NCBI GenBank assembly: GCA_963575745.1
Contig: CAUYUJ010014771.1
Coordinates: forward strand, 950,593-1,014,592
Direction: 5' to 3'
Origin: Prorocentrum cordatum
Taxonomy: Eukaryota; Sar; Dinophyceae; Prorocentrales; Prorocentraceae
Length of the DNA: 64,000 nucleotides
Shown piece by piece: positions 40,499 through 52,134 of the stretch. Below the pieces are notes generated by a model, which was not told the DNA's origin, did not search any database, and was given only the letters and a program-made list of their open reading frames with translations. The stretch's first letter is position 1; each line of letters begins with the position of its first letter. Both the position numbers and the translations under genes were made by a program.

Positions 40499-40570
40499 CT
40501 GACACCACATAGGTTGCACCGCGTAGCTTGCATCTCACATGTGGACTCACAGCTGGCACAACCACATACA
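40499..40570 (+). repeat. TTGCACCGCGTAG satellite units
   Basis: Three to four units: CTGACACCACATAG, GTTGCACCGCGTAGC, CAGCTGGCACAACCACA. Same family as 25,455-25,650. Confidence 0.65.
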
Positions 40571-40895
40571 TGAACATTTGTGTTCCAGCCCACGCTGGTG
40601 AACATGTGTTTTTGCCTATGAGGCTGACTTGTGTAAGTTTCAATGGCTTGCAGCGATTTCGGACTGGTCGGGCAGTGCCAAAGGGTCATTATTGGGAGAA
40701 CGTTGTTGTTGATAGCTCAGGCGATACCCTAGTTTATCGGGTCCGCCGCGCCCCCTCCTTCCCAAGATCATATGACGTCCCTGTCGCTCGCGCAGTGCAG
40801 GTGTCCGAAGTGTGGGCGGGGCAAACCTGCGCGGGATCGGTGCCCCCAGGGGCTTTTGCTCAGAAGCGCGGCGTTCTGCTTCGTATAGTGCCAGA

Positions 40896-41014
40896 GTGAG
40901 GGAGGGAGGGAGGGAGGGAAGAGGAGGAGGAGGAGGGAGGGAGGGAGGAGGAAGAGGAGGAGAAAGAGGAGGAGGAGGAGGAGGAGGAGGAGGAGGAGGA
41001 GGAGGAGGAGGAGG
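40896..41014. repeat. (GGGA)n/(GGA)n purine microsatellite
   Basis: GAGGGAGG and GAGGAG units, about 118 bases, purine only. Confidence 0.95.
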
Positions 41015-41329
41015 ACGGATGAGGTGGTACGCTCCAGCATTGCAGCTCAAGTTTGTCCAACAGCAGAGAGAAGGGATGGGGGAGGGGGGGCGAGCAAATG
41101 GCTGGGGGAGGCGGGAAGGGCGTGGAGCGCGGCGGAAGGCCAAGGGGGGCACCAGCGGGGAGGGAGGGCGGGCTGGAAGCACGCAAGGGCGGAGCACCTC
41201 GCGCCGACGTCGGCAGGGAGAGGACTGCAGGCGGGAGGTAGGACCCAGGACGGCCTAAGGAGGCGTTCCAGGAAGACCCTCGCCTTCGAGAATCGAGCGG
41301 GAGTTGTCTTCTCTTCCCCGGCGGAGAGG

Positions 41330-41460
41330 CGGCCGAATGTGGCAGAATGCCACCTCAGCCAGCGGGAGGCCGGCGGGAGCCTGCGGAAGTACAAGATGCA
41401 GCCCAAAGAAATGACAACATTCTGAGTCCAGGGTGTCCGGAACCCGCCGAATCGAGGGAC
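41330..41460 (+). repeat. GGCGGAAG dispersed repeat, copy 2
   Basis: AGAGGCGGCCGAATGTGGCA, a GGCGGGAGCCTGCGGAAGTA step, CAAGATGCAGCCCAAAGAAA, TGACAACATTCTG and GGAACCCGCC at the end. It aligns with 24,770-24,910. Confidence 0.7.
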
Positions 41461-41844
41461 GAGGGTCGAGGAAGTGCAAGAATGGAGTGAGCAAGGCGCG
41501 TGGGTTACGGTCGGGAGCGTTTGCTTAGCGTGTCGTGCTGCCGACGGTCCTTTGCCCACCGTGCTTCGGCGCGACATGCCATCCACGTACCAGTTCCCAA
41601 GCAGCAAGAGCCTTGTCCCCGCCTCCCGCCCCGCGGAGCGGAACGACACGCCATCAGCTTGCAGGGGGTCTAAACGCCCAGCCACAGAGAAGAGCCTCCG
41701 CTGCCACGCAGCATCGGCGTGCTCCGTTGCCAAATGAGGCGGTATTGTCTTCACAGTTCTGGGGATACTTCCCCCGATTCACGGATTCCTCCTCGCTTCG
41801 TGGGGTGCACGTCTGGAATGTGTAGAGTATGTGAATGCGGGCCT

Positions 41845-42075
41845 TCCCGGGAGCCTTTGGGAGACCTCTTGGGGCCTCTTTTTGAACATCTTGGGGTTGC
41901 TTTGGGGCTTGTCGGGAGCCTGTTGGGGTGTCTTGAGGACGTCTTGGGCCATGTTCGGGCGCTCTTGGGCGGTCTGGCGCCTTCAGAGGCTGTCTTCTGG
42001 GCTGTCTTGGTGCCCTCCAAGGGGCCTCCAACGGCCGTCCTGGGGTCCCTTGGGCCCTTGGGCCGTCTTGGGGCT
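41845..42075. repeat. TCTTGGG minisatellite
   Basis: About fifteen degenerate units of the type (G)(A/T)CTTGGG(G/C)(C/T)(C/T), 12-18 bases apart. Same family as 60,640-61,075. Confidence 0.75.
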
Positions 42076-42389
42076 CGATCCATGGATCTGGCGCCCACGC
42101 GTCAGGTCCACAGACCCGTAATCCTTGTTTGCGTGTGCCCTATGGCGTGAGGTCTCGAGACCTTTTGAAGTTTCCTACGACTTTCTCACCACGGGCACCC
42201 CCAGAAGCTCCCGAACCCTTCACCGGGGCCCGTGCTTTCATCCCGAGAGCCGATCTGTTGACGGCGCGCGGGGCCCGGCGAAGGACCCCCGGAGGCAGAG
42301 AGAGCGGCCGAGTATCCATTCGCCTTGACTTCTGCCACGACCCCTGCGGCTCATGTGACGTTTGGCCCCAGGAGGGGGGCTCCCAAATG

Positions 42390-42530
42390 GGGCGTTCGAA
42401 AGAAGGCGGCGGAAGTAAAACGAGGCCGCCTCCATTGGCGGAAGCCGGCGGAAGGCCGGCGGAAGGCGACGGAAGAAAAAGATGCGCCCCCAAGAGATGA
42501 ACACGTTTTTGGGTTCAGGGTTTCCGTAAT
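42390..42530 (+). repeat. GGCGGAAG dispersed repeat, copy 3
   Basis: GAAGGCGGCGGAAGTAAAA, GGCGGAAGGCCGGCGGAAGG, GATGCGCCCCCAAGAGATGA and a final TAATCCGCC. It aligns with the copies at 24,750 and 41,330. Confidence 0.75.
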
Positions 42531-44950
42531 CCGCCAAACGGTGTCCGAGTCGATTGGGTGGGGGCATCCCGATTTGGGGCCCGGTTTTCTCCGTCCCGAC
42601 GTCGCCGATGCAGCGCCGATGCGGTGCAGTCGTCCGACCCCAGCCACTTCGACCCTGGCCCTGGAGGGAGGAGGGAGGAGGGAGGGCGGAGGGCATGGAG
42701 AGGGGACTGGGCCGTTGACCCCAGAACGCCCCCTGGGACCAGCGTCTCGTCCTGAGTGGGCCCCGTGAGGACATGAGAACACAGACCTCCCAGGATGTGC
42801 TTTTGTTCAGGGCGCGGCCCCCGATGCCCCGAGGCCCTTCCCCTGGAGCAGAGCTCGAGCCAAGCTGTGTCTTGACGATTTCGTGGAGCGTGTTCGTTCT
42901 GATTCCGTTTCGCAGCAAGGCCAGAACGACGACATAACGAAGGAAAACGAAAACAAAGCGAAAACGAAACACACTGTTTAGCTCGAGCCCTGCCCAGGAG
43001 GTAGTTGTTCTTCGCCCGGGATCCACTGTGGATGGTCGGGCCCAAGAGACCGAACTCCTGGAACATTGCCAGGATTGTACAAATTATACAGTCGAAGATA
43101 TGCGAACGAGGATCAAGTTCATGACCCGTTTCCTTCAGGGCGCGCATGATTCATGCTGACATGTGGGCGGCCTACAAGGGAGGAGTCCGCCCTTCCCCAT
43201 CCGGACGTTGCAGATGCATCGCCGATGTGATGCGATCTTCCGACCCTATCCGATTTGACCTCATCTATTGGCGGTTTGAAAGATGGGCCCTGAGGGATTG
43301 AGCCTTACGGTCGAGTGGCCTCAAACAGGCATCCTTCCCAGACCCCCGACGTCATTTGTTTTGAAGATCGTTGACCCCGAGAGGTCTTGACCCATTCCCT
43401 TGGATCGGTTCTTCATCCTGGGTCTTTGTTTGACGGCAACGAGGCCCAGCAAGGGACCCCAGAGGCAGAAAACAGCGAGGACACAAGAACGCCGTGCTCT
43501 CTTCTCACGACTCGAGGGGTCTCAGGTCTCAGGGCCCCACCTTTGAACCACGGGCCCTGGGGCGGCGCAGGAGCGCAGACGCCCGGCGAGGCCGCCGGCC
43601 CTAGCGGTGCGGGCGCCGCCGGCGCGCCGGCAGCGTGCTTGTGGCCCCCGCCCGAGCGAACGAAGGCTGGCGGCCGAGGGCGCGGGGAGGATATCAGCCA
43701 CGTGCAGATCGCCAGGGGGGGAAGCGAGCCCTGAGGGGAACGGGTCCTGAGGTTTTCCGCCGTCTTCGGGCTCTCGGGGCCCTCCACGAGCCCCGGGACT
43801 GTCAGAAAACGATTCAGGATGGAAGGCTGGTCCTGGGGGAGGGCATTCGGGTCCAGGACCCGATTTCCTCAGGCCCCGTTTCCCCATGCTGACGCAAAGG
43901 GGGTCCTTGGAAGCACCCTTGCTTCTCAGAGGGTGCGGGCCTTATCTATAGATGTCAGGCCGCCGCCTTCTAAGAGTCAGGAAAGAAGGACGTACAAGCA
44001 CATGAATCCGCCTTGTTTTCGGGAGTACGCATTGCACGAACGTTCGCATCACGCGGCCGATCTCGCGGATTGGGGTGCCGCGTTCATGTACGTGGTTGGG
44101 TGCATACATCCCTTGTGGGCTCCCCAAAGACGCAGCCTCCTTCTGAGAAGCCATCCCCCCTCCCTCCGCCCCCCCGTGCGCGCAGCCACAGGGGGCGGTG
44201 GGCCTCAGGGGGGGACAGGCGCAGGGGCCGGAGAGCGCTTCTTGTTGGCACGCGCTCGAACGTTTTCGAACACTTTAAGGGTCGAGGGTGGTTTCCATCA
44301 GCGGCGCCTCGTCGAGAGCGTTCTTGAGGGTGCCGGGATCGTCCCGAACGGCTGCTGGATGCTCGAGATATGACCCGAAAACCACTAGGGTCGGACGACG
44401 CCAACATTGGATCTGAGGAGGGCAAGTTGAGACAGCTGTAGTTTGCCTTCGGGAGGTCCCTTCGTCGCCACGGCTGGGTGCGGATCGGAACACTGGTGCG
44501 TTTGGACGCCACGAGGTGTCTTGGAACCGATTTTGAGTTGCCGTTGTCTCAACTCGCCCTGCTCACGGAGGGGGCAGGAATAGATGCCGATACCGCTAAT
44601 TACATTTCCCTCTGTCTTGCCACCTTGGAGGCTCTCGTCGCCACAGCTGGATTCTCCTCCAAATTCTACTTTGGATTTTCTTCAGGAGAGACCTGGGGAG
44701 TGGGGGGATCGGCAATGTCAGCTTGTGACTAACAAATGATGTCCCCCCCGGGCTGTTGAATAGACCACGATGGGCGCGAAACATGTTTTATATCACGCGC
44801 GCTGGGGGGGTCGTCGCGGGCGCCGCCGAGGGGATTGTGCACCCCCCTGCGCGGCAGCCTCAACAGGAGTGCCTTTTCGTATAGACATTGTTGTAGGGAT
44901 CGTATACATCCGAGACGAAGTTGTTCCCTCTTTCAGGCTGACAACTGGCG
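42531..44950. other. No supported gene; one internal duplication
   Basis: CGACGTCGCCGATGCAGCGC (42,597 on) recurs as GGACGTTGCAGATGCATCGC (43,203 on), with about 45 further related bases each. Translation gives Pro/Gly/Arg-rich text without motifs. 42,900-42,970 contains GAAAACGAAAACAAAGCGAA purine steps. Confidence 0.5.
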
Positions 44951-44954
44951 CGCC

Positions 44955-45445
44955 ACAGCCGTCGTCGTCGTCGCCGTCGTCGTGGTCTGTGGTCCCCGTC
45001 GTCGACTGCAGCGCGCCTACTCAGCCTCCTTTCCCATGGGGCATCCGCAGTGCGTCGTCATTGCTGTCGTCACCGCTTTGCCAGTCGTTATCGTGCCGTC
45101 GTCGTCGTCGTTGTTGTTGTCGTCGTCGCCGCCGTCGCCGTCGCCGCCGCCGTCCGTCGTGGTGGTGGTCGTCGTCGTCGTCGTATTCGTCGTCGTCGTC
45201 GTCGTCGCGTTGTCGTCGTCGCCGTCGTGGTCGTCGTCGTCGTCGACGCTCACAGAGGACCTGCGCCCCCGCCCCCGCCCCATGGGTGGGGCATCCGCAG
45301 CAGTGCGCCGTCGTCGTCGTCGTCGTCGTCGCCGGCGTCATCGCGTTGTCGTCGTCGTCGTGGTCGTCGCCGTCGCCGTCGTCGTGGTGGTCGTCGTCGT
45401 CATCGTCCCCGTCGTCGTCGCGTTGTCGTCGTCGTCGTTGTCCAA
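44955..45445. repeat. (GTC)n array with embedded CCCATGGGGCATCCGCAG units
   Basis: GTC triplets interrupted by GCC/GTT steps. CCCATGGGGCATCCGCAGTG (45,033) and CCCATGGGTGGGGCATCCGC (45,280) are repeated; CCCCATGGAACATCCGCAGT at 57,525 belongs to the same unit. Confidence 0.85.
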
Positions 45446-45478
45446 GTCTTTGTCTTCGTCCTCGTCCCCCTCGAACGG

Positions 45479-45645
45479 GCCTACATATCCCTCCCGCTTT
45501 CTGTGCCCTATAATTGCCTCTCCTTGCCGCTGCCGTGTGGCCCTGGGGCACTGGAGCCTGCAGAGTTTCCCGTGCCCGTTTTAAACGCGCGCTTGCTCCT
45601 ACCATGTTCAGGTAAAACCGTCATTTTGCCATCGCATCCGTTTTG
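45479..45645 (+). repeat. CCTTGCCGCTGCCG dispersed repeat, copy 1
   Basis: CCTACAT, then CCTTGCCGCTGCCGTGTGGC, CCTGGGGCAC, TCCCGTGCCCG and GCCATCGCATCCGTTTT, align with 57,270-57,444. Here the GTC array lies upstream; at 57 kb it lies downstream. Confidence 0.8.
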
Positions 45646-46639
45646 TCAGTTGGCAGCGGGGTCCTAGCTGCCTTCCGTTATTTCTCGCCGCCATGGCCCG
45701 CGCGGCACCTCCGCCACGCCAATCCTTCGCTCTTCGGCCCCTTCCCCATCATCCTTTACGTGTTCGGCAAGAATTACATGTGTGCTTCCCGTGCTCATCC
45801 ACCTCGCGTTCGCTCGGACGAGCGACGAGGCGGAAACTCACTAGAACAAGTGCGACACCGAGAACCTCAAGGAACGCGGAGCCACCCCGCCGCTGCCTGC
45901 TTCTCTCCCAGGGCGTATTCCAACTGCTTCGGAGCGTTTTTCGGAATCGCAGGTCGTGTCTTCGGCTGTAAACAAGGAAACGCCATCGTTCACATCAACA
46001 GCCTCGGCCAGTGGCCCCGAGCTTTTCGCGACTACGTTGCGAGGGCCCTGCGAAACTCAGGCGGAGAAGAGTATTGATTGAGTGGGAACTCAGCGGAATG
46101 TTGGACAACTGCGCTGTCCCATCTCCAGAGGACAGCGATACAGGTCTGGGACTAGTTGTCTTCGTTCTCTGGGTGCACACCATATCGCCTCAGCCACCGA
46201 TTTCCTTCAGGCTGACAGGGCGAAATCCCGACGGGCACTCCTTTGGACTATCGCGCAGTTGGCGGTGCTCCACGCAGTGCCGACGCGACGCACGACAGTG
46301 CGCTCTCGCAACTATGTTGCGGGGTGCCTCGCGCGCGGTGACAGCCGCAACGACGCGACAGATGAAAGTGCCCGATGCGCTAACGAAGAGGAACGCATTC
46401 GGGGCAGGGGCCCGCGACGGTTTCGAGGCCCCTGGGCAGAGCAACGCCGTCGGTGGGCCCCCGGCCCCCAGCGCCCTCTGGACCCATGGAGGGACCCCCA
46501 CCCCGGATGGAAGGCCATCCGAGTGCGCATGATTGCCCTGGCCGCCTGCACGCGGCGGCAACGGCGGCACGCTGCGCGTCCGCACTTGGGAGCCCGAGCA
46601 GCAATCTCGGGCATCCCTTCCAACGATGCGTGCGAGTGG
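45646..46639. other. Upstream of Copia-B; no LTR or gene recognised
   Basis: Mixed coding-like text in several frames, no motif. Small inverted motifs TTCGCGACTACGTTGCGAG (46,025) and CTCGCAACTATGTTGCGGG (46,304) resemble the hairpin units at 56,816-56,955. Confidence 0.45.
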
Positions 46640-46823
46640 TGATGATCTGGTCAGTGGCGAATTCGGACCTCGACGAGTTTTGCCTCGGCGGCCCGCGCAG
46701 CGTCTCGCCCCGCCAGCGCGCCTTAAGAACGCGTGGGCGAGTGGCCGCCGGCTGCCCGCGCGCAGGGAGGCGCCATCAACGGCATCCCAGCGCCGCCGAT
46801 GACTTCTCCAACGCACGCACAGT

Positions 46824-47489
46824 TTGGCCGAACCTCGGGGCCAACAGGGCGAGTGGGAGCGCGCTCCAGCAGTCTCAGCGCATATGAACGTCAGCCGACT
46901 CCCGCAGGGGCGCATAGATAACCTCTTCGCACGGTTCGACATCCTCCGCTCCCGTGCCCAGCAAGCCAGTCAATGCATGATCGGCCACGAGGGTCTCAGC
47001 CCCCTTTTCTCGCGCGCGGCAGCTGCAGTGTGGCCGACCCAACCGACGCAGCACAACTCGCGCACGTGACGACCCAATCGCGAATCGCCAGGCAATCTCG
47101 CCTCAACGGCGCACTCAGCCCAACGGCGAATAAATATTCCCCGCGGGCACGCCCGCGCAAGATCAGGGTCGGCGCGTCTATGGTACTGCAGCCAGATCGA
47201 GCTGGGACGGCCTGGGCCCTTCAGACTGGGGGCGGCGCCGATCCCGCCTGCGCCCGCACCGCCAGCGCAAGAGGCACTTCCAGCAGCTGCCGTCGACTCG
47301 GGCACCGACGCCGACACCGCCGGCTCGTTCGTCGCAGGAGAGATAGCCGCCGACGACCCCGAGCAACGCGATCTCCCCGTGGAACAACGCGGCGCACCCC
47401 TGTTCTTGGGGCACGAGCGCGCCAAAGCACGATGGCGGCACTTCAACGGCCGCAAGCCCGCGCGCCGCGCCAGGAGTGCCATTGACTGA
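46824..47489 (+). pseudogene. Copia-B gag
   Basis: IDNLFARFDILRSRAQQASQ, then H-E-G-L-S (about 46,913-46,990), is a gag helix pair. From 47,271 another frame without Met reads EALPAAAVDSGTDADTAGSF, then L-F-L-G-H-E-R-A-K-A-R-W-R-H-F-N-G, the acidic-to-basic step seen ahead of the nucleocapsid in dinoflagellate copia gag. The region between is out of frame. TGA at 47,487 leads to the zinc-knuckle frame. Confidence 0.65.
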
Positions 47490-48060
47490 GAGGAAGGACA
47501 AGGGCCACGGCAAGGGCCACCGAGACTTCCTGGGCGACACGTCTGGATATGACTTCCAAGAGAAATGCGCGGGCTTCGGGGAGGGCAAGGGCAAAGAGAA
47601 AATGGGTTTCAGGACTAGTGGCATGGGCCCGGGTCGTCGTGGCAACCTTATGGGCTCCGACGGGGTGCGACTAAAATGCCGCGAGTACAATTCACGGAAG
47701 CACCTCGTGCACGACTGCCCCCGGCGCCGCAACCTGGGCCGCGCTTTTCCCCATGGCGCCCGCGCCCCGTCGCCGCCGGCGCCCGCGCCGGCGCCGACCC
47801 CAGGGCAGCAAGGGCGACCGAGCCTAGCTGAGCAGCCCCCGACGAACACACGCGCGGTCTGGATAATCAGGGACACCGCCGGCCACGGGCAGACTATGTC
47901 TGCAGGCTCCGGCGCAAGTGGCCCCGGGCGCCGATCCGTGGGTCGGCCGGCGGAAGGCCCGCGCCAGCGCCGGCGGCGCCGCGAGCCCGCGGGCAGCGGC
48001 AGCAGCCGCTGCGCCATGTTCGTCGCCCGACGTTTCGCGGCAACGGGTTGGCCAGAGTGA
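47476..48060 (+). pseudogene. Copia-B gag nucleocapsid with altered zinc knuckle
   Basis: A Gly/Lys-rich basic stretch (K-D-K-G-H-G-K-G-H-R) leads to L-K-C-R-E-Y-N-S-R-K-H-L-V-H-D-C-P (47,677-47,718). This has CCHC spacing, but the second Cys reads Tyr, which removes one zinc ligand. Pro/Ala-rich linker follows. W-I-I-R-D-T-A-G near the end might be a trace of an Asp-Thr-Gly step but is not convincing, since a better protease candidate lies downstream. Confidence 0.75.
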
Positions 48061-48732
48061 GTGGCCACGTTGGGCGGGCGCAGCATCATCGTCATTGCCC
48101 AACCCCCGCGACGCCCAGCTGCGACGACTGCGACAGGAGATGGGAGATCTCACGGGCCGCGCGCGCGCCTGCGCTCAGCCGCCGGGTCCCGCAACTGCGT
48201 CGCAGACCCGCCTGGCAGCGGCTGGGCCAGGGGCGCGACTGGCCGGGCGGGCCCCGCTTGCTGGCCGCGGCTCCCATTCCATCAGCTGCCAACGTGCAGC
48301 TGTCGAGCTGGGCCGACTTGCCATCTGTGGCCTCGCTCGGCACCGGTGCGCCATGCGCGTCGAGTTCCACTTGGCCACCGCCATCGGCGCCGGCACCCAC
48401 GTCGCCGCCGGCGCGGGGTACTCCTTCTGGATTGGCCCTGTTCAACACAGACAGGCCAGTTGACGTGAGCCAACCATCGGGGAGAGCGGCCACGTGGCCC
48501 GCCGGCCGCGACGTGGATATCCGGCGGCAGTCATCTCGAGCACAGCACGCGCTTCAATCTCGACGACGCCCCAACGAGCTCCACAGCACGCAGATGGCTT
48601 TGGTTCTTACGACAGCAGGCAAGCCAGCAGCGCCAAGCCGCGCGGAGTTGGGCCGAAACGCCGACATACCTTCCTCTGGTGCTGGCTGCAGCGCCAGCTG
48701 CACTTCCAACGGCTGCTGTTTTCGACGGCGCC

Positions 48733-48830
48733 TTTAGGAAATGCCACATTTGCCTCGAGACCCTCGTCCGCGGCGAGAGTGTTATAAGATTGCACGGCCG
48801 ACGCACCTTGCACCGCGCACGCCGGCTACA
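48733..48830 (+). pseudogene. Copia-B RING finger remnant (first half)
   Basis: A frame without Met reads F-R-K-C-H-I-C-L-E-T-L-V-R-G-E-S-V-I-R-L-H-G-R-R-T-L-H (48,733-48,813). Its C-x2-C start and R-L-x-C-x-H-x-x-H pattern match RING-H2 fingers, with Cys3 lost and the remainder missing. I recall RING fingers between gag and protease in dinoflagellate copia-like polyproteins; the position here agrees. Confidence 0.55.
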
Positions 48831-49104
48831 ACTCGCGCAGAACGCCGACGCCAGCTAGGCCCACTGCCCAGCGCGCCGCGGACCGACCGACGCCATCGCC
48901 ATGTTCCGCTTCACCGGCGCAGATCGCGCGCGCGTCCGACGCAGATGGAGCCGGCCCGTGACATGCCAGCAGGAGATACGCCACAGGAGACGCCGCCACA
49001 GCAGGACACAGCACCTTCTCTTCGGCCAGCTCCAGCACCCGGGACACCGCGGCAAGATCTTCTGAGATCTCCTGGCAGTGCTTCCAGTTTCGCGTCCGCT
49101 GTAG

Positions 49105-49740
49105 ATGTGCCAGTTCCCTGCGACGCTCGCCTGGACTTGCGCGTGCCTCCGTACTGGCCCACGCCGCACGGACCTGCGCCGCGCGCTCCCGCGGTGGCCG
49201 ATTTCGTCGGGCTCGAGCTCCCAGCGCGACTCGCCGCGCCACCTGGCGAGCATATCTTTTTCAGGCGGCTGGAAAGGCGTCATCGTCAACGCTGGTGTCT
49301 GGACCAACCTCTGGGGCTTGCGATTCGCCCGGAACTTGGCCTTGTGGGCCATGCATGCGAAGCTCCAACCTTCGGATGAGAGTTTGTCCGCTCCGCTATA
49401 TGTGGCAGGGGCGGGCAAGGGGTCACATGTGGCGAACAGGGAAACCCATTGCCCCATCGCCACCGCATCACGCGATGGTGTGATCACTCAGCACAGCATG
49501 CGCGCGCTGGCCGTGGAGGGCGTAGGCGACTCTCTCCCTGCCCGATCAGATCTGCAGCGCATGCAGTCCAACAACAGGCGCGAGCAACGAGCGCCTCGCC
49601 TTCTCCTGACCGAGCGGCTACGAGATCTTTTAGGGACCAGGTGCGATGCTCTTCGATCTGAAGTCCGTTCCGAATGAACACTTTTGCATCCCAGCCGACG
49701 ACTTCGGCAAGCACCAACCGCCCTCCGGGGGCCTGCCGCC
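49105..49740 (+). pseudogene. Copia-B aspartic protease-like domain, catalytic Asp lost
   Basis: HLASISFSGGWKGVIVNAGV, then W-T-N-L, has the position and pattern of 'LLVDTG(A/S)..NL' in retroelement proteases. At the active site Asp reads Asn (49,288) and the next two residues are Ala-Gly. LYVAGAGKGSHVANRETHCP corresponds to the 'v.GvG.gs..c' strand, ADLIGQG-like and other strands are not clear. F-C-I-P-A-D-D-F-G-K-H at 49,685 fits the last strand in another frame. An inactive protease is inferred. Confidence 0.6.
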
Positions 49741-49841
49741 TGAGCAGCTCACGCTGGCTGCGGTAGGTAACGACAGCCAAGGCCGCCGCGGCGCCGACGG
49801 GCGAGAACTCAGCAAGCAAAGCGTCAAATTTCTCAGTCCGG

Positions 49842-50420
49842 GTGCGAGAGACCCATGCGCGAAGCACCAGCGGCGCCGCTGGCGACGACCTGCAGGCCAG
49901 CTTCGACGCCAGTGCGCCGACCTGTGGTCGGCAACTGGCACCCACTGGCATAGCAGCACTGGCACCACCAGGCACATGCATACGCATTGCCCCGCGCTCA
50001 GGCCTCGCGCTCCCATGCATCGACATCTCCGCCGGCGTGCTGGGCCCCGACTACCGAGTGGAGATCAAGGTCACCGCGTGCCACGCCACCCCGCGGACCC
50101 ACGCGGCGGAGCTTGGTCACGGCATCGCCCAGCTCATCCTGGAAAGATACAACGACTACGCCGAGATTTTGGTCGGCCACGGCCTACCTGCATCGTCTAC
50201 GGGATCAGGTGGTCATGGACACACTGGCGTGACTGACCTCAGTCGCGACGCCACCCCGAGCGAATCGGCCGCCCCAGCTCCTGACGGCCAGAAGGGCAAC
50301 CATATTTCCGACTGCCCTGAGGAGCCGACCCACAAGGGAAACGCTGGGCCGGCCCCCAAGGCTGGCCCTGCCGATCTGCCCCAGCAGAGGAGGTCAGCAG
50401 GCCCAGAACGCCCCGCCTAG
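49842..50420 (+). pseudogene. Copia-B unassigned segment
   Basis: The frame reads ISAGVLGPDYRVEIKVTACH and ELGHGIAQLILERYNDYAEI, plausible folded protein, then a Pro/Ala/Lys-rich linker. It lies between the protease and the integrase. I do not recognise the domain. Confidence 0.4.
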
Positions 50421-52134
50421 GTTCTAGAACGGGAACGGGGCATATCGCCGGCACTGCAGGATCACGGATACGACGTCGTCCGCACGCCGTTTTTGGTAGC
50501 GCAGTTCGGTCACCATCGGGCCCCCAGTTTCCCATCGCCATCTACTGCGCGTCGCGGATCACGTGCGACACGAGCAAGGGCGAGTTTCACCGCATCCTTG
50601 ACTCACTGCCCAGTTGGTGTGTCCGCGTCAAGGACGCAGGTGCCAGGGTCGTGATTTTTGGCATCCACTGTCCGCGCTGAAATCGCCCCGCCGCGAAGCA
50701 GATGACCGACGCGCACGCGCTCCACTCCAGCAAGTCCAGAGCATGCCACAAGCTTCTAGCACTAGGGGCTGAGTACCGCATAATGTTTTTTCACGATTCT
50801 CTCAGGAGCCCCACGCACCAAACCAGCTGCGCAACTGCGGCAGCAAGCTGGAGGGGCTCGTCGACGACTGGACCGCCACAAATTGGCAGCTGCACCTAGC
50901 CCTAATGCCCCGCGAGACGTTACGTCTTGCGCCCCACTGCAGATTCACATCAACGAGCAGCGGCGTGCCGAGGAAAGCACGTCTTCGACGAGGCACAGCA
51001 TCAGCTTCAGCACCAGACTCGAAAACTACTTCTTGTCGCACGTCGACCGCCAAGCGTGGCCCAAAGCATCGCATCAAGGACCCAAAGCAGCTCATTCAAG
51101 ACCCCAGCGCAATATCGTCGAGAGCATTCTGTTTTGAGGTAGATGCGCCAAAAGCCAGAGCCAATTTTTGCAAAGCTTGTCCTCGTGGTTCCCCCCACCA
51201 AAACGCGGTCCCAACTGACGGTCGCCCTCAAGACAAGCACCAGCGCCGGCGCTATTCCGAACGGGCAGCACCCAGCGATAATGCACCCAGTGCCCACCCC
51301 ACAGCAGAGCGCATGCGCCAGACGAAGATCAAGGAAGGCCATGTGCCTGTAGCCCCTAAGCAGGTCGTAGAGGACCACAACGACGACTGCGGCGCAGACC
51401 TCGCGGGCCTCTCACCCTACCTCCTGACAGACATGCCACTCGCGAGCTGGGTCACGCCGACGAGTGCGACAAAGACGAACTCCACGGCTACCTCGCCTCA
51501 GGTCTGCCACGGTGGTGGTTCTCAGCATCGTCGGCCCGGCGCCAGATTGCCGCCTGACGCGTGCTCGGACGATGCCGCAGTACGCCGAGAGCGGCAGCAT
51601 TCACCATATCCCCATCTACCTCACTACACTCGACTATGGCGTCGACATCATCGACATTTGTGTTTGGGGGGTTCGGGCAAGGCAACTTGCTCTCCGACGC
51701 CACCTCAGATTTGGTGAGAATTTCGACTTGGACAGTGGCTGTGACCTCGAAGACGAAGCCAACAACGCGCAGTGGGTATATACATGCGACAGCACCGACC
51801 TGTAGTGGCCATCATTGCCCCCGCGCGCCGGCAATTCGGTCGCTTGACTGATGTGCAGCTGCAAGCTCAACTACGAGACGTGGCTGCGCTCCTACCCGGG
51901 CGCGGCCCCACGCGGACGGCTTTGCAGCCCCATGCCACGACTATAGTTGGAGTTAGGCGGTTTTTGCGTCAACGAATAGCCCGACCCGTCGTGGCTGTGC
52001 CACGAAGCGCCGTGGCCAGATGTGTTCGCAACACCTGGCGTGGACAAGGTCGTCTTCGACCTGCGCGCGGTCGGACTCCGTGATCGGCGCGGTGGTACCT
52101 TTAGAAAAAAACCGCGGGTTTAGCCGCAAACAGC
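50421..52134 (+). pseudogene. Copia-B unassigned region
   Basis: Folded-looking pieces occur: FPIAIYCASRITCDTSKGEF; then WCVRVKDAGARVVIFGIHCP; and HALHSSKSRACHKLLALGAE, followed by Y-R-I-M-F-F-H-D-S (50,715-50,805). A stop (TGA, 50,679) and several frame changes break them. This could be a captured or lineage-specific domain. No family named. Confidence 0.4.

Noticed and set aside
40896-41014. Poly-Ser or Gly-rich gene over the purine repeat
   Set aside because: Reading frames are made by the (GGA)n repeat itself.
44770-45584. Ser/Arg/Val-rich frames of about 250 codons
   Set aside because: Products of the (GTC)n array in three frames.
47860-47910. W-I-I-R-D-T-A-G as the Copia-B protease active site
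   Set aside because: The following residues do not fit a retroelement protease, whereas 49,240-49,740 fits in several strands.
50486-50509. Leader-like GCCGTTTTTGGTAGC
   Set aside because: About 13 of 21 positions; expected by chance in a window of this size.
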